Shown: positions 43,149-52,704 of the stretch, piece after piece
Numbering within the stretch: position 1 is the first letter of the stretch
Layout of the letters: every line of letters begins with the position of its first letter
DNA from: Candidatus Poseidonia sp.
Lineage (GTDB): Archaea > Thermoplasmatota > Poseidoniia > Poseidoniales > Poseidoniaceae
Direction of reading: 5' to 3'
NCBI GenBank assembly: GCA_030829545.1
Contig: JAURAI010000003.1
Location: forward strand, 1 to 64,000
DNA: 64,000 nt
The notes under the pieces: generated by a model
What the model was told of the DNA's origin: nothing
The model's input: the letters and a program-made list of their open reading frames with translations, nothing else
Databases searched by the model: none
Program-made: the position numbers and the translations under genes

Positions 43149-44060
43149 TTAATCGTTTGATGCAAGTCTGAACCAGCCAAATCTTGGTTCTTCAAGTTGC
43201 CCGGACTCAAGCATTTCTTCGAGGTGGGACTCTGCTTGTTCACGAATATGGCCTCGTGCTGCGGCGTTCTTCAAGAGTGTATCAAAATCGACGCCTTCGC
43301 CCTGGTCCAATTGCTGTATCGCTTGCCTTAGGAAGGATGTGAGTTCTTCGCCTGCGTCTCCTGACTCTTCATCACCAGTTGGCAGTGACATCACCGGTGG
43401 CGCAGTAGTGGCCGCTTCAATTCGTCCTTCTGCTATATCGAGTGCTTGCATGAGGTTCAGTTTGAAGGGTTCAAGATCGATTTCACCGTAGTGGTTTCTG
43501 GCTGCCAACAGGCTCGTGTCAAGTTTCTGTCGCCCATATGCTTCCATGGTTGGCTCTATTTCAAGCGAGGCCGTGTAGGCATTCATTCTCTGCATCGTAC
43601 TTTCACAAGCATCGAGCAACCAGTTTGCGTAAACCTCTCGAGAGACAACACAAGCTTCCTCTGGACGAAGCGAAGTATAGACTGCGCCTTCATCGGTTTG
43701 ATACCAACGGGACTTTGCAGTCATCATGACCAGCAGGGGTTCACCATCATCAATTCGTTCAACCCATTGATGAGATAATTCCCTCATCATCTCAGAGTTG
43801 TAATCACCCACTGAGAAGTAATGAAGACCGGTTGGGTCGCGTAATTGCCCCTGAAACAGTGTCGAACCGTTGCTTGTCTCGCGCAACTCAAGCCGCTCAA
43901 GAAGGCCAGCTGCCACGACGCGATTGACCTTGGCACCCAACTTCGTAATGACAAAGGATGGGTCATACTCCCCCGAACCTTTCTCGTGAAGCGTTGAACT
44001 GCCAAATTCAGATGCGAGGAGAAGATGTGCAGGTTGGCGTTGAATTCGTCGAGACTCCAT
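43149..44060 (-). CDS. RPA-associated OB-fold protein (COG3390-like)
   Basis: About 303 residues from the ATG at 44060, which overlaps the RPA stop as TGATG; the track start adds five codons. IQRQPAHLLLASEFGSST and the segment KLGAKVNRVVAAGLLERLE... LFQGQLRDPTGLHYFSVGDYN show an OB fold like that of archaeal RPA-associated proteins (rpap, COG3390). The C-terminal part is helical (winged-helix-like: EELTSFLRQAIQQLDQGEGVDFDTLLKNAAARGHIREQAESHLEEMLESG). In Haloarchaea and other euryarchaea such proteins are encoded with an RPA and form a complex with it, as the overlap here suggests. Confidence 0.8.
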   Translation of the reverse strand: MESRRIQRQPAHLLLASEFGSSTLHEKGSGEYDPSFVITKLGAKVNRVVAAGLLERLELRETSNGSTLFQGQLRDPTGLHYFSVGDYNSEMMRELSHQWVERIDDGEPLLVMMTAKSRWYQTDEGAVYTSLRPEEACVVSREVYANWLLDACESTMQRMNAYTASLEIEPTMEAYGRQKLDTSLLAARNHYGEIDLEPFKLNLMQALDIAEGRIEAATTAPPVMSLPTGDEESGDAGEELTSFLRQAIQQLDQGEGVDFDTLLKNAAARGHIREQAESHLEEMLESGQLEEPRFGWFRLASND

Positions 44061-45748
44061 CAAGCCCACCCCCAAAGAACTCTCAATTCAGAGGAACGCA
44101 TTTGAGCGTCCGATTCTAAAATTTCTATGCCATCTGATAGAACCATAGCCCCTTGATCGTCTACGATACTACGTCCAGAGATGCTGACGGTGCGCCCCAG
44201 CATCTGTTCGCGCAGGTGCTGGACAAAGCCGAGATCTCCTTTGTCATCCACCATCTCGTGCATGGCTTGTTCGGTCATACTGAGCAACGAGAGCGTCGCT
44301 GCTTTGTTGACCAAAACTGCTGTGGTAGCGCCTGCATGGTCTACAACAAGGCGGAGGCGAATGTCTTCATTGCCTTCATTGGCACCGTGATCTGCACAAC
44401 TCCCCTCGCGCAGAACGCGACGGCATTCGGTACAGCGAAGGATGAATCCTGAATCTTCACGAACACTAACAACCATGCCCGTTGATTGAATACCGACACG
44501 GCTGGGGCCTTCAACCAAGTCCGATAGGCTCACTTCAACAGCGTGATTTGTCAAATCAAGTCCTTCGTCCCATGGTGTGGAATCCAAGATCTCGACTTGG
44601 TCTGCTTTGTCAACCGTGATGTCGGGAATACCCTGCCACGCACGGATGCGAACACCCCTCAGTTTGACAGTCATTGGAAGAGCGCCTTCATCAAAGGGAA
44701 GTTCTTCCCAAGCACTCATTCGGCATCGCCCAGAGGGGTCTGCAACTTGCCCGGACCAGAGGAATTTCTCTTCTCCATCACGGGTGAAACTACGCTTGGT
44801 CCATTCAGTAATTTGAACGACAGCATCGACGTCCCTTGAACCATCTCGGAACGATGAAACCGTTTGCATCGTCGTTTGGGAGAGTGTATCAAGGTCCGAA
44901 AATTGGGCATCGTGGTAAATCTCAATACGGGTGGTACGGCCAAAGTTCAATTCAGGTGTATCACGGAAGCTGCGTACTTGTGCACCATCAATTTTCAGAA
45001 GCGTTCCAACTTCGTGGTCAAAGGGCTCCCAAGAGAGAAATCCAATGGTTCCCGTTTCATCAGCGATACGGCCACGAACGACGTCAATAGAGCCAGAGCC
45101 ATCCTTACGATGAATTTGGTCGGGGCGGCTTGCTAAGACACGACCAACCACGCAAATGTATCCGTCCGATGGCACATCATTGATGTCGATGGGGTCGTTT
45201 GAGGATACTTGTGTAGGAACGCCTTCTTTGAGAACGACAATTCGAGTTGATTGGTTGATGTTAAGAGACATCTTTCCGTTGTACTCGTTGACGCTTGCAC
45301 CCTCGATACGAACGATGCTACCTGCGGCGAGGTTGGCGTGGGGACCCCAATCTTTGAAGTCCCAGCGAGTTCGGGTTCCGTTCTCTTCCCAGGGGTTATC
45401 TTCGAGGAATCCGAAGGCGATTTGTTTTTCTTCACCTCTGATCAGTTGGTCACGCACATTATGAGTCATGATGGCAACTTCAATCTCCACATCACGGTCG
45501 TCACCACTCAATTCTGTAAGCAGGGCGACCTTTTTCGTTTCGCGTTGTGCGGTGGTGCCTGTGGACCTTGAGGGCGTGGGGCTTGTACCGCTCTTAAATC
45601 GGCGGAGCACCGAACGCATGGCATCTTGAGGCGGGATGTAAAATTCCTGCTCATACTTTGCAAATGCTTCCGCTACTTCAGCAGGTGCTGCATCGGGACA
45701 TTCCTTGATGACAGCCTCGATATAATCTGCGTATTTTTCTTCAGACAT
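44060..45748 (-). CDS. rpa: Replication protein A (single-stranded DNA-binding, multi-OB)
   Basis: About 562 residues from the ATG at 45748 with GGAGGTCA upstream. It coats single-stranded DNA during replication and repair. An N-terminal helical part (KYADYIEAVIKECPDAAPAEVAEAFAKYEQEF) precedes at least three OB folds: GFLEDNPWEENGTRTRWDFKDWG..., VGRVLASRPDQIHRKDGSGSIDVVRGRIADETGTIGFLSWEP and VVQITEWTKRSFTRDGEEKFLWSGQVADPSGRCRMSAWEEL. A C-terminal OB with zinc finger (CTECRRVLREGSCADH) completes it. It is translationally coupled to the RPA-associated gene downstream. The coding part ends at TGATG. Confidence 0.9.
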   Translation of the reverse strand: MSEEKYADYIEAVIKECPDAAPAEVAEAFAKYEQEFYIPPQDAMRSVLRRFKSGTSPTPSRSTGTTAQRETKKVALLTELSGDDRDVEIEVAIMTHNVRDQLIRGEEKQIAFGFLEDNPWEENGTRTRWDFKDWGPHANLAAGSIVRIEGASVNEYNGKMSLNINQSTRIVVLKEGVPTQVSSNDPIDINDVPSDGYICVVGRVLASRPDQIHRKDGSGSIDVVRGRIADETGTIGFLSWEPFDHEVGTLLKIDGAQVRSFRDTPELNFGRTTRIEIYHDAQFSDLDTLSQTTMQTVSSFRDGSRDVDAVVQITEWTKRSFTRDGEEKFLWSGQVADPSGRCRMSAWEELPFDEGALPMTVKLRGVRIRAWQGIPDITVDKADQVEILDSTPWDEGLDLTNHAVEVSLSDLVEGPSRVGIQSTGMVVSVREDSGFILRCTECRRVLREGSCADHGANEGNEDIRLRLVVDHAGATTAVLVNKAATLSLLSMTEQAMHEMVDDKGDLGFVQHLREQMLGRTVSISGRSIVDDQGAMVLSDGIEILESDAQMRSSELRVLWGWA

Positions 45749-45912
45749 GCCTGTGACCTCCGCTCGACTTTGTGTTTCTTTCAAGCCTGTGCGGAGAACA
45801 GGCGGCGGGCTTTCGTGCGTTTTGGTTGAGTTTGGACACTCCCTTGACCTCCATGGGTCCCCTCACCACTGACGACAGGTCATAAAGAATACCTTCGCAT
45901 CCTACGGTGAGA

Positions 45913-47322
45913 TCAAGCAGGATTGATACGCAAACCGTATGACAGCAATACATCAGGCAGGTGCATGCTGCCCGAAGAATAGGAGCCTTGACGGCGTACG
46001 TCAACCCCGAGTTCGACCGATTCACACAGGGAACGTGCTAGATTTCCTGACAAACCCGCTTGCTTCAGTGGCCCGATGATTTCACCGCCTTCCACTTTCA
46101 ATATTGAACTGGTTGTCACTGAAAAGTCACCGCTTGAAGGATTGGCTGTATGTGCGCCCATGACACCATTGACGACATAGCCATCGCCCATTTGTTGCAG
46201 TAATTCATCCCATGATTTGCCCTTTTTTGAGGAGGTGAGGAATAATTCAGTACAGCCAGTCGAAGGCGGACTTTGATGACCACCGCTCACTGCGGAGCCC
46301 GTTGATGAGGCGGCATCAATCCTTCCTTCTGCAACTTGTTGGGCTGCATCGCGGGTTGACCATAGGGTCTTGACCAAACGACCGTTTTCAATCAGTTGTT
46401 GTGTTCTGCGTGGCACTCCTTCCCCATCTCTGGAACCCGACGCCATCCCACCTGCTAGCAATCCATTATCGGTGATGCTCAAACTTTCATGAAGGACTTG
46501 TTGTTCCATTTTCTCAGACCAAAATGATTCATTGCGAACCATTTTTTCACCCGTAAGAGCGGGTGGTACGACCATTGAAAAGAGTGGTGAAAAACCCTCG
46601 CTAGTGAACAAAACCGGAGCTTCTTCTGCTCCAGATTCAACTCGTAGCGGGTTTTGCGTGACCTGGGCCCAGTGTACCGCTCGCTCAACACATGAAGGCA
46701 CATCCTCCATCTTGGTTCGGCTGGATTGACCCTGGTAGGAACTTGTGAGTTCGCCATCAACGTCGATGGTCACTTGCAATCCAATGCCGTGGGAGGTCGT
46801 AATGCCGGTTGAAAGAATCCCTTCGCTGGTCATGAAGCATGCTGCTGTAGCCGAGACACCAACACCACCTCCGGTGACGATAGCACGCTCATCGAGTCCT
46901 TTGACCGCAGAGAGAACCCCGTCGGCTTGTTCGAGAAGGTCTTCGGGGTGAACATTGAGGATTTCTGCGTCAAAGCGCCCCGGAACATCCTGTGCTTCTT
47001 GTTCGCTTGGAAGCAAGAAGCCTGCAATCTTTGGAGACTTACGAGCAATGCTGAGTGCTTGCTGAACCGCACGTTCTGCCCCGCTGACATCGACCAAGTG
47101 AGCAAAGCCAAAGCGGCCGTCTTCAACAACCCGTATGCCGAAACCTCCCTCGCCACCACCACCTGCCATGGTGATCTTTCCTGCCTCGATGTCGAGTTGG
47201 TGTCCGTAGGCTTGGAAACCGATGATATCCCATTGCTGGACGTTGTTCTCACGACAGACATTGGCCAATTGGTCCGCGTTTGAGAGAAGCCTATCTTCGG
47301 CGCCATCAGGTAGCATCTTCAT
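45913..47322 (-). CDS. tldE: TldE/PmbA-type partner protease subunit
   Basis: 469 residues. TldE/PmbA forms a heterodimer with TldD that proteolyses small or unfolded peptides; TldE itself lacks the metal-binding HExxxH, and none is seen here. Conserved elements are IEAGKITMAGGGGEGGFGIRVVEDGRFGFAHLVD, PRRTQQLIENGRLVKTLWSTRDA and GDFSVTTSSILKVEGGEI. The ATG at 47322 overlaps the tldD stop as ATGA, a sign of equimolar translation. An alternative ATG is at 47316. No peptide-maturation substrate gene is evident next to it. Confidence 0.92.
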   Translation of the reverse strand: MKMLPDGAEDRLLSNADQLANVCRENNVQQWDIIGFQAYGHQLDIEAGKITMAGGGGEGGFGIRVVEDGRFGFAHLVDVSGAERAVQQALSIARKSPKIAGFLLPSEQEAQDVPGRFDAEILNVHPEDLLEQADGVLSAVKGLDERAIVTGGGVGVSATAACFMTSEGILSTGITTSHGIGLQVTIDVDGELTSSYQGQSSRTKMEDVPSCVERAVHWAQVTQNPLRVESGAEEAPVLFTSEGFSPLFSMVVPPALTGEKMVRNESFWSEKMEQQVLHESLSITDNGLLAGGMASGSRDGEGVPRRTQQLIENGRLVKTLWSTRDAAQQVAEGRIDAASSTGSAVSGGHQSPPSTGCTELFLTSSKKGKSWDELLQQMGDGYVVNGVMGAHTANPSSGDFSVTTSSILKVEGGEIIGPLKQAGLSGNLARSLCESVELGVDVRRQGSYSSGSMHLPDVLLSYGLRINPA

Positions 47323-48761
47323 CCCACCAATGCTTCACGGATTCGCATGACTGGTCCGCCGTCCCCTACAGGAACTGTTTGTCCTTTGCCGCAGAAACCT
47401 GGTGAAGCGAGTGAAGCGTCGCGTGTGAGTCCGTCTACGTTCTTCAAAATTTCAAGCGTGAGTCCGCTCACACTCACATCTTTGAGTGGGCGAGTCAATT
47501 CTCCATTCTCAATGAGCCACGCTTCTTGTGCTGCAAATTGGAAGGAACCACGGCCGGTATCAACCTGACCGCCACGGGTGCCACATGCATAGACTCCATA
47601 CTCGATGTCTTCCATCAATGCATCCATGTCCTTATGCTTACCACCGTGAATCATGGTGTTTGACATTCTGACGAGGGGATGGTGCAAACCGTCTTGAGCA
47701 CGTGCTCCACCGTTCGGGTCAACATCAAAATGGTGCGCTGTCTCCCTGTGATTGAGGTACTCGGTTAGCACGCCGTTCTTGATGAGGACTTTGGGACGGG
47801 TGTTCACACCCTCATCATCAATGGGGTAGGCTCCATAGCCGCCCATCATGGTCGGGTCGTCAACAACAGTGACCAATTCATTGCCGATTTTGTGGCCTAA
47901 TTTTCCATCGAGGCATGAGTCTCCTGCTGCGACAAGGTCTGCTTCACATGGATGGCCCAATGCCTCATGGATGTAGACGCCCGTCAAATCCTTATCAGCG
48001 ATAAGTGGCATCTTACCCGAGGGTGCACGTTCCGCTTCCAAGAGCCTCAAGGCTGCTTTTTGAGCCTGTTCGCCGAGTTCTACGAGGTCGCAGGCTTGAA
48101 TGACTTCAAGTCCTCCCTGACCTCCGTGACGTGTCCTGTATGATACGACTTCACCATTGCGCCGTGCAGTCACCATCCCGTGGATAAGAGAGCGTTGGAA
48201 GGACCAGACTCTGTCCATCCCTTCGGTGGTCATCAATTCTGTGTGAATGTGTTCATCGCTCCAACCCGTACGGACGGACACGATGTCGTCATGTCCCGTA
48301 GCTCCGCGGTAAAGGTCGTTCATGTGCTCGATTTTTGCATCCAATTCAGTGTGCCGAACGTCAAGGGTTGATTTCCAATGATGTTCGTCTTCAAAGATGG
48401 GGACCTCAGCGAGACCGATTGGCCTCTCACCTTTTGCCCGTCGGGAGGCCACTGCCTTTGCAAGGCGAGTCGTGGATTCGATTTGGTCGTTCAGAGAGGC
48501 GAGGTCTGTGGTGGAATGAACGCCCCACGAACCGTTGGCCAAAACACGAAGTGTCATCCCCAATTCTTGGCCAGGAATGGCACGTTCAAGTTGCCCGTCA
48601 CGCATGGCAACCGTTGATTCGGTGAGCGAAACGACTCTGACTTCTGCGTAGGTAGCGCCGTAGTCCGTTGCCGCTTCAAGGGCTTCACGCACTCGTTCTG
48701 TCTCAAGATATCGCCCTGTGGAGGGCGTGTGAGCCTCGCCACGCTTGGATGCCATCACCAT
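47319..48761 (-). CDS. tldD: TldD metalloprotease
   Basis: 480 residues. Catalytic subunit of the TldD/TldE protease. The zinc motif HExxxH is YIHEALGHPCEADL. Other TldD traits are AEVRVVSLTESTVAMRDGQLE at the N-terminus, VDDPTMMGGYGAYPIDDEGV, TEYLNHRETAHHF and RMSNTMIHGG. The gene starts with ATG 48761 or 48755 and overlaps tldE at its end. In bacteria the pair processes microcins and modified peptides; its archaeal role is largely unexplored. Confidence 0.94.
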   Translation of the reverse strand: MVMASKRGEAHTPSTGRYLETERVREALEAATDYGATYAEVRVVSLTESTVAMRDGQLERAIPGQELGMTLRVLANGSWGVHSTTDLASLNDQIESTTRLAKAVASRRAKGERPIGLAEVPIFEDEHHWKSTLDVRHTELDAKIEHMNDLYRGATGHDDIVSVRTGWSDEHIHTELMTTEGMDRVWSFQRSLIHGMVTARRNGEVVSYRTRHGGQGGLEVIQACDLVELGEQAQKAALRLLEAERAPSGKMPLIADKDLTGVYIHEALGHPCEADLVAAGDSCLDGKLGHKIGNELVTVVDDPTMMGGYGAYPIDDEGVNTRPKVLIKNGVLTEYLNHRETAHHFDVDPNGGARAQDGLHHPLVRMSNTMIHGGKHKDMDALMEDIEYGVYACGTRGGQVDTGRGSFQFAAQEAWLIENGELTRPLKDVSVSGLTLEILKNVDGLTRDASLASPGFCGKGQTVPVGDGGPVMRIREALVG

Positions 48762-48799
48762 GACAAGAAAGGAAAGGCGGTAGCCTTTGAACTCTCCCC

Positions 48800-49399
48800 T
48801 TATCGGTGGGATGAACTTTGATCGTCAGCCATGAGAATGTGAGCGATGAGAGCTTCTTCAATCCGTGACTCAGGCCAAGCACTTCCATCGATACCAAGAT
48901 GTTTCATGCCCTCTATAGAAAGGTCCATGTGTTTTGATTGAGTCGTCCAACCTAAACCCTTGGTCAGCGAATCCAGATCTTTTTCAAATGAAGGCGAGGA
49001 TTGTGCAACGGGCTGAAGATGCCCAAGACTGTTTTCCACAGCATCACCATGAGGGAGATAGAGAATCCAAGCCTCTTCTTGACCCGCTTTCAATCCGGCT
49101 CGGCTGAAGGCTTCTGAAATGTGATGTGTCCCTGCAAGGTAGCGAATGTATTCTGCATCAACGCTGCGAGCGACCATTGAGCCACGAAGTTCATGACGAA
49201 CTGCTTGAACCCATGCGGTCCACAATTGTGCTTCCCCTTGGACTGCGTGGGCGCCCAACAAAACCCAACGTTCGTTTTGACGTTGCTCCAAGAAAGCCGC
49301 AACATGGGCCTCATTATCCGAGGAAGGCAGGCCGACTGAAACACACGGGAAGAAAGGTGCCTCCATGAAGGGGCGAAGTGCCCACGGGTTTTCAATCAT
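48800..49399 (-). CDS. cgi121: KEOPS subunit Cgi121
   Basis: About 199 residues from the ATG at 49399, which lies inside the last codons of the helicase gene (8-nt overlap). KEOPS adds threonylcarbamoyl to A37 of tRNA; Cgi121 binds Bud32 and recruits tRNA. The core is RWVLLGAHAVQGEAQLWTAWVQAVRHELRGSMVARSVDAEYIRYLAGTHHISEAFSRAGLKAGQEEAWILYLP, with YLAGxxxIxxAFxxxG as the family signature. About 20 extra residues precede it and about 70 follow, which is longer than most archaeal Cgi121. Linkage to a Hel308 helicase is seen in other archaea too. Confidence 0.85.
   Translation of the reverse strand: MIENPWALRPFMEAPFFPCVSVGLPSSDNEAHVAAFLEQRQNERWVLLGAHAVQGEAQLWTAWVQAVRHELRGSMVARSVDAEYIRYLAGTHHISEAFSRAGLKAGQEEAWILYLPHGDAVENSLGHLQPVAQSSPSFEKDLDSLTKGLGWTTQSKHMDLSIEGMKHLGIDGSAWPESRIEEALIAHILMADDQSSSHR
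48912..48919. other. TCTATAGA palindrome, site 5 (inside cgi121)
   Basis: YTCTATAGAR copy read as Ser-Ile-Glu in cgi121. See findings. Confidence 0.6.
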
Positions 49400-52001
49400 C
49401 CTCAGACCGTTCGCCGTCCAAGGGTAAATCATCTCGCCGTGCTTGCTCAAATGACCCAGATGAGGCCTTGGACTTCCGCACCACCTTGTTGACCTCTACG
49501 TTGATTTTATCGAGCAAAAGAGGACCCCATCCACGTTTTGCGAGGAGGTCCTGCCTGGTTTTTTCGCTCATGTTGAGAACGTCCTGCGGTTGGCGTAATC
49601 CCAACGCTGCAAGTTCACGAGCACGCTGTCTGCCAACATGTCGAATGTTGACGAGTTGGAGTAAATCAACCTTGCAACCGTGACGAACTCGCTGTTGGAG
49701 CGTGCTCATTTGTTGAACCAAATCAGCAATGACGCCCATGTGATCTTCCGAAAAGACATCGTCAGTCAACACGATGTGTTGGGCTCCTGCCAACAGCCAA
49801 CCCATCAAATCAACGCGGTGGTGGACATCACCCGGCGATACATCAAGGCGCCCTTCAAGGTCGCGCAAGGTGGTTTCCTCCGTCCATTCCTCAAGCAACC
49901 ATGCGCTCTTGATATCGCCCAACATCGCCTCAGCATATCCTGGTTCAATCAACAATTCGTCATCTGTTGCGTTTGCTTTGAGCCAGGTTGGTGAATTCAG
50001 CTCGAGATCAGCAGATTTCGCCCAAAGCGAGACGAAATCAGGGGTCGAAACCGCCAAGTGAAGAAGTCCAAAATCCGTGACTGGCCCGTTTTGTCTCACC
50101 GCTCGGCGTACTGCTCGCCGTAGGCCAGTTCGCATGATCGATGCTGAAAGAGGGTCGAGGTAGAGTTGAGTCACCCGCTCACCCATCACAGTTGCTTCAA
50201 AACGCATGTTCAGAGGGTCTTCTGCGGTAGGTTGAACCCATCCTCCCACGGAGCCAAGGGATGAAGCAGAGGTAAATCCAAGCCGCGGTTCGTCATGGGC
50301 AGAATGTTGTTTACGCTGAGGGGAAGAGGAGGATGGCTCTGGATTCCATGTCACCCCGTCAGTTGAATGGGCAGGTGTTGCCCAAAGTGGAAGCGAGTCA
50401 TTCCACGCTTCTTCCCCATCTTCGCTGACTTCGCTGTCCAACCAGTGCGGGGTAAAGTGTTCATCAAGGCCACATTTTCTGATAAAACGTTCCTCAACCA
50501 ACCAATCCAGCATCGTAGAAATTCGCTCTTTTAATTGGGAAGTCGGCATCGTAGAACCCAAGAAAGTCGACGAGAAGAAATGCTCAATCGTTCCTTTGTG
50601 CGTAAGGCCACCGGTTGCAATACTTGCCAGCAAATGCATGCGCATGGCGGGCTCTGATGCTAATTTTGAGGTGATGTCTTCGATGGGTCCGAAGAAGTAT
50701 CGGTCTGAAACCGCATCGGCTACTTCCCAACCGTCCGTGCCTTTGCAATACACCCACGCCTCACCACGTGTGTCGTATTTTGGACGCCCGGCTCGACCGA
50801 GCATTTGACGCACCTCCATGACTGGAAGGGGCCTGCTCATTCCATCGCCCCACCGCTTCAGGTCTCGTACCAAGACACGGCGGGCTGGAAGGTTCACTCC
50901 GGCAGCGAGGGTTGGGGTTGCGGTAAGAGCCACCAATAATCCTGATTTGAAGGCAGATTCAACGTCCTTTCGTTGAGCGGATGTGAGCCCTGCATGGTGA
51001 AAGCCCACGCCTCCAGAAAGGCAATGCGCTAGTTGCTCAGCAAGATTGGACTGGCTGCGCCCGGCAAGTTTTCCTGCGAGTGCTTCAAGTTGATTCAACC
51101 GTTCGGGGTCTTCATTTTGGAGGCGCTTTTTCACTCGTTTTGCAAGATTCTTCGCTTCGGATTGAGCACTCCTTCGGGTGCCGACGAACATCAGTACTTG
51201 GCTGGATTGGTTGAGACCATCGTCGACAACACTCCAAACAGGATGGCTCTTTAGACCTTCTAAGCGACGAGGCAAACTCAGTTCGTTCAGTTTTTCCTTT
51301 CCCCCCGAGGATTGAATTTTCCTCGGTTCAACATGAAAATCATGGAAGGTCGCATATTCGAGTGCGACGGGTCGCCAATCGGACTGAATTAAATCGGCCT
51401 TAAGCCAATCAGCAAGGGCTTGACAGTTTCCAACGGTAGCGGAGAGAGCTACGATTTGTGCATCTGGTTTGATGTGCCTGAGTCGAGTAAGATTAATTTC
51501 AAGGGTTGGACCTCGGGTTGAATCGTTCATAAGATGGAACTCATCGGCGACGACGCAGGTTAGATCTGTGACGAGTTCCGAACGATGTCGCAGCAAAGAA
51601 TCCAATTTTTCAGAGGTGCAAATCAAGATATTGCATTCGTCAATATTCTTTGCTTCAACGGTCGAATCTCCGATGCCCAATCCGATTTGGAGCCCCATGT
51701 GTTCAGCAATTTCTGAAAGTTCCTCGTACTTCTCCATGGCTAAGGCCTTCAGCGGGACGATGTAAATGGCCTTGGAACGTTGATGGCCTTCGCTCAGGCG
51801 TTGAACCATTGCCATGTAAGCAAGTAGCGACTTACCCGATGCAGTCGGAATAGCAACCAGTGTATTGCGTCCCGAAAGAATACTCGGTGCGGCCTCCGCT
51901 TGTGGTGGATGGAGTTGTTGAATTCCCCAGTTATCTTTCAGGAATGAGGTGAACAGAGGAGGCATTGAGAGCGAGTCAAGATCACGATTCACCCCGTCCA
52001 T
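49392..52001 (-). CDS. hel308: Hel308-type superfamily 2 (Ski2-like) DNA helicase
   Basis: Up to 869 residues; ATG 51965 (MPPLFTSFLKDN) is an alternative start. Hel308 unwinds forked DNA at stalled replication forks. It has the Q-motif region LHPPQAEAAPSILSGRNTLVAIPTASGKSLLAY (Walker A), VADEFHLMND (a DExH box, here DEFH), SATVGN (motif III), TPTLAAGVNLPARRVLVRD (V) and QMLGRAGRPKYD (VI). The C-terminal winged-helix, ratchet and HhH parts (LLQLVNIRHVGRQRARELAALG) fit Hel308. A charged insert of about 70 residues (EDGEEAWNDSLPLW... PQRKQHSAHDEPRLGF) sits between winged helix and ratchet. Cgi121 follows with overlap. Confidence 0.92.
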   Translation of the reverse strand: MDGVNRDLDSLSMPPLFTSFLKDNWGIQQLHPPQAEAAPSILSGRNTLVAIPTASGKSLLAYMAMVQRLSEGHQRSKAIYIVPLKALAMEKYEELSEIAEHMGLQIGLGIGDSTVEAKNIDECNILICTSEKLDSLLRHRSELVTDLTCVVADEFHLMNDSTRGPTLEINLTRLRHIKPDAQIVALSATVGNCQALADWLKADLIQSDWRPVALEYATFHDFHVEPRKIQSSGGKEKLNELSLPRRLEGLKSHPVWSVVDDGLNQSSQVLMFVGTRRSAQSEAKNLAKRVKKRLQNEDPERLNQLEALAGKLAGRSQSNLAEQLAHCLSGGVGFHHAGLTSAQRKDVESAFKSGLLVALTATPTLAAGVNLPARRVLVRDLKRWGDGMSRPLPVMEVRQMLGRAGRPKYDTRGEAWVYCKGTDGWEVADAVSDRYFFGPIEDITSKLASEPAMRMHLLASIATGGLTHKGTIEHFFSSTFLGSTMPTSQLKERISTMLDWLVEERFIRKCGLDEHFTPHWLDSEVSEDGEEAWNDSLPLWATPAHSTDGVTWNPEPSSSSPQRKQHSAHDEPRLGFTSASSLGSVGGWVQPTAEDPLNMRFEATVMGERVTQLYLDPLSASIMRTGLRRAVRRAVRQNGPVTDFGLLHLAVSTPDFVSLWAKSADLELNSPTWLKANATDDELLIEPGYAEAMLGDIKSAWLLEEWTEETTLRDLEGRLDVSPGDVHHRVDLMGWLLAGAQHIVLTDDVFSEDHMGVIADLVQQMSTLQQRVRHGCKVDLLQLVNIRHVGRQRARELAALGLRQPQDVLNMSEKTRQDLLAKRGWGPLLLDKINVEVNKVVRKSKASSGSFEQARRDDLPLDGERSEDD

Positions 52002-52089
52002 GACCCTTCATTGGCGGCAACGGTTCAAAAGGACAACGGCATGGATTCAAGGCCGACATCCCTAAGTCCCACCTCCTCATGGTTACGCC

Positions 52090-52704
52090 ATGAGCGACGA
52101 CATTGAAGCAATGGTCGAAGAACGCCTTGCCGTCTTTGAAGACGAGCCTGACCTCAATGACTGGGTCGAAGTCATGTGCGGCGCAGCCATGGCTGTACTG
52201 GGAATTTTTCACCTCATTGAACCGGGTGAACTCGTTAACCCAGATGTGATGCGATGGTTTGCAGCAGCAGTTACTGCAGCAGGGGCTGTTTGGGCCGGGC
52301 ACGGACTCAAAGACATGGCAGTGAAGGAGGTTCGCCGCTCCATTGCTCTTCTTGAAATGGCAAACTCAGACGATGGCGTCGACACTGGATTGATTCGTGA
52401 CGTCCTGATGAACCAAGAAGCCTACCAGGAGTTCCTTGTCCACGCTTACGACGCCGCATGGGAAGACGGCGTGATTACCGAAGAGGAGCTCAAAGAACTC
52501 AAATCATTCCAGAGAGCATTGGGCATCTCCGACGAAGAAGCGGCAGAGTTGAACGTCAAGGCAGCGATCAAGTCAGCAGCAGCAGACGGAGAAATCACCA
52601 AGGAAGAAGCAAAATCGATTGACAGGGCAGCGCAGGATGCGAAAATGACACCTGATGAAGTCACTGAAGCGGTGAGCGAAGAACTCGAGAAGAAAAAGAA
52701 GTGA
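52090..52704 (+). CDS. Membrane hairpin protein with TerB-like domain
   Basis: 204 residues. Two short hydrophobic segments near residues 27-45 and 58-78 (MCGAAMAVLGIFHLI and WFAAAVTAAGAVWAGHGL) form a hairpin. The cytosolic remainder, from residue 110, has TerB/DUF533-like helices: AYDAAWEDGVITEEELKELKSFQRALGISDEEAAELNVKAAIKSAAADGEITKEEAKSIDRAAQDAKMTPDEV, where DGxI(T)xEE repeats suggest acidic metal-binding helices. It ends in EELEKKKK. The start ATG is 88 bp from the divergent helicase gene. TerB domains occur in stress/metal-response and phage-defence settings, but nothing else here supports such a role. Confidence 0.65.
   Translation: MSDDIEAMVEERLAVFEDEPDLNDWVEVMCGAAMAVLGIFHLIEPGELVNPDVMRWFAAAVTAAGAVWAGHGLKDMAVKEVRRSIALLEMANSDDGVDTGLIRDVLMNQEAYQEFLVHAYDAAWEDGVITEEELKELKSFQRALGISDEEAAELNVKAAIKSAAADGEITKEEAKSIDRAAQDAKMTPDEVTEAVSEELEKKKK

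Noticed and set aside
52090-52704. TerB-like protein as part of a phage-defence island
   Set aside because: Neighbours are housekeeping genes (hel308, cgi121, exported protein); no other defence gene is present.
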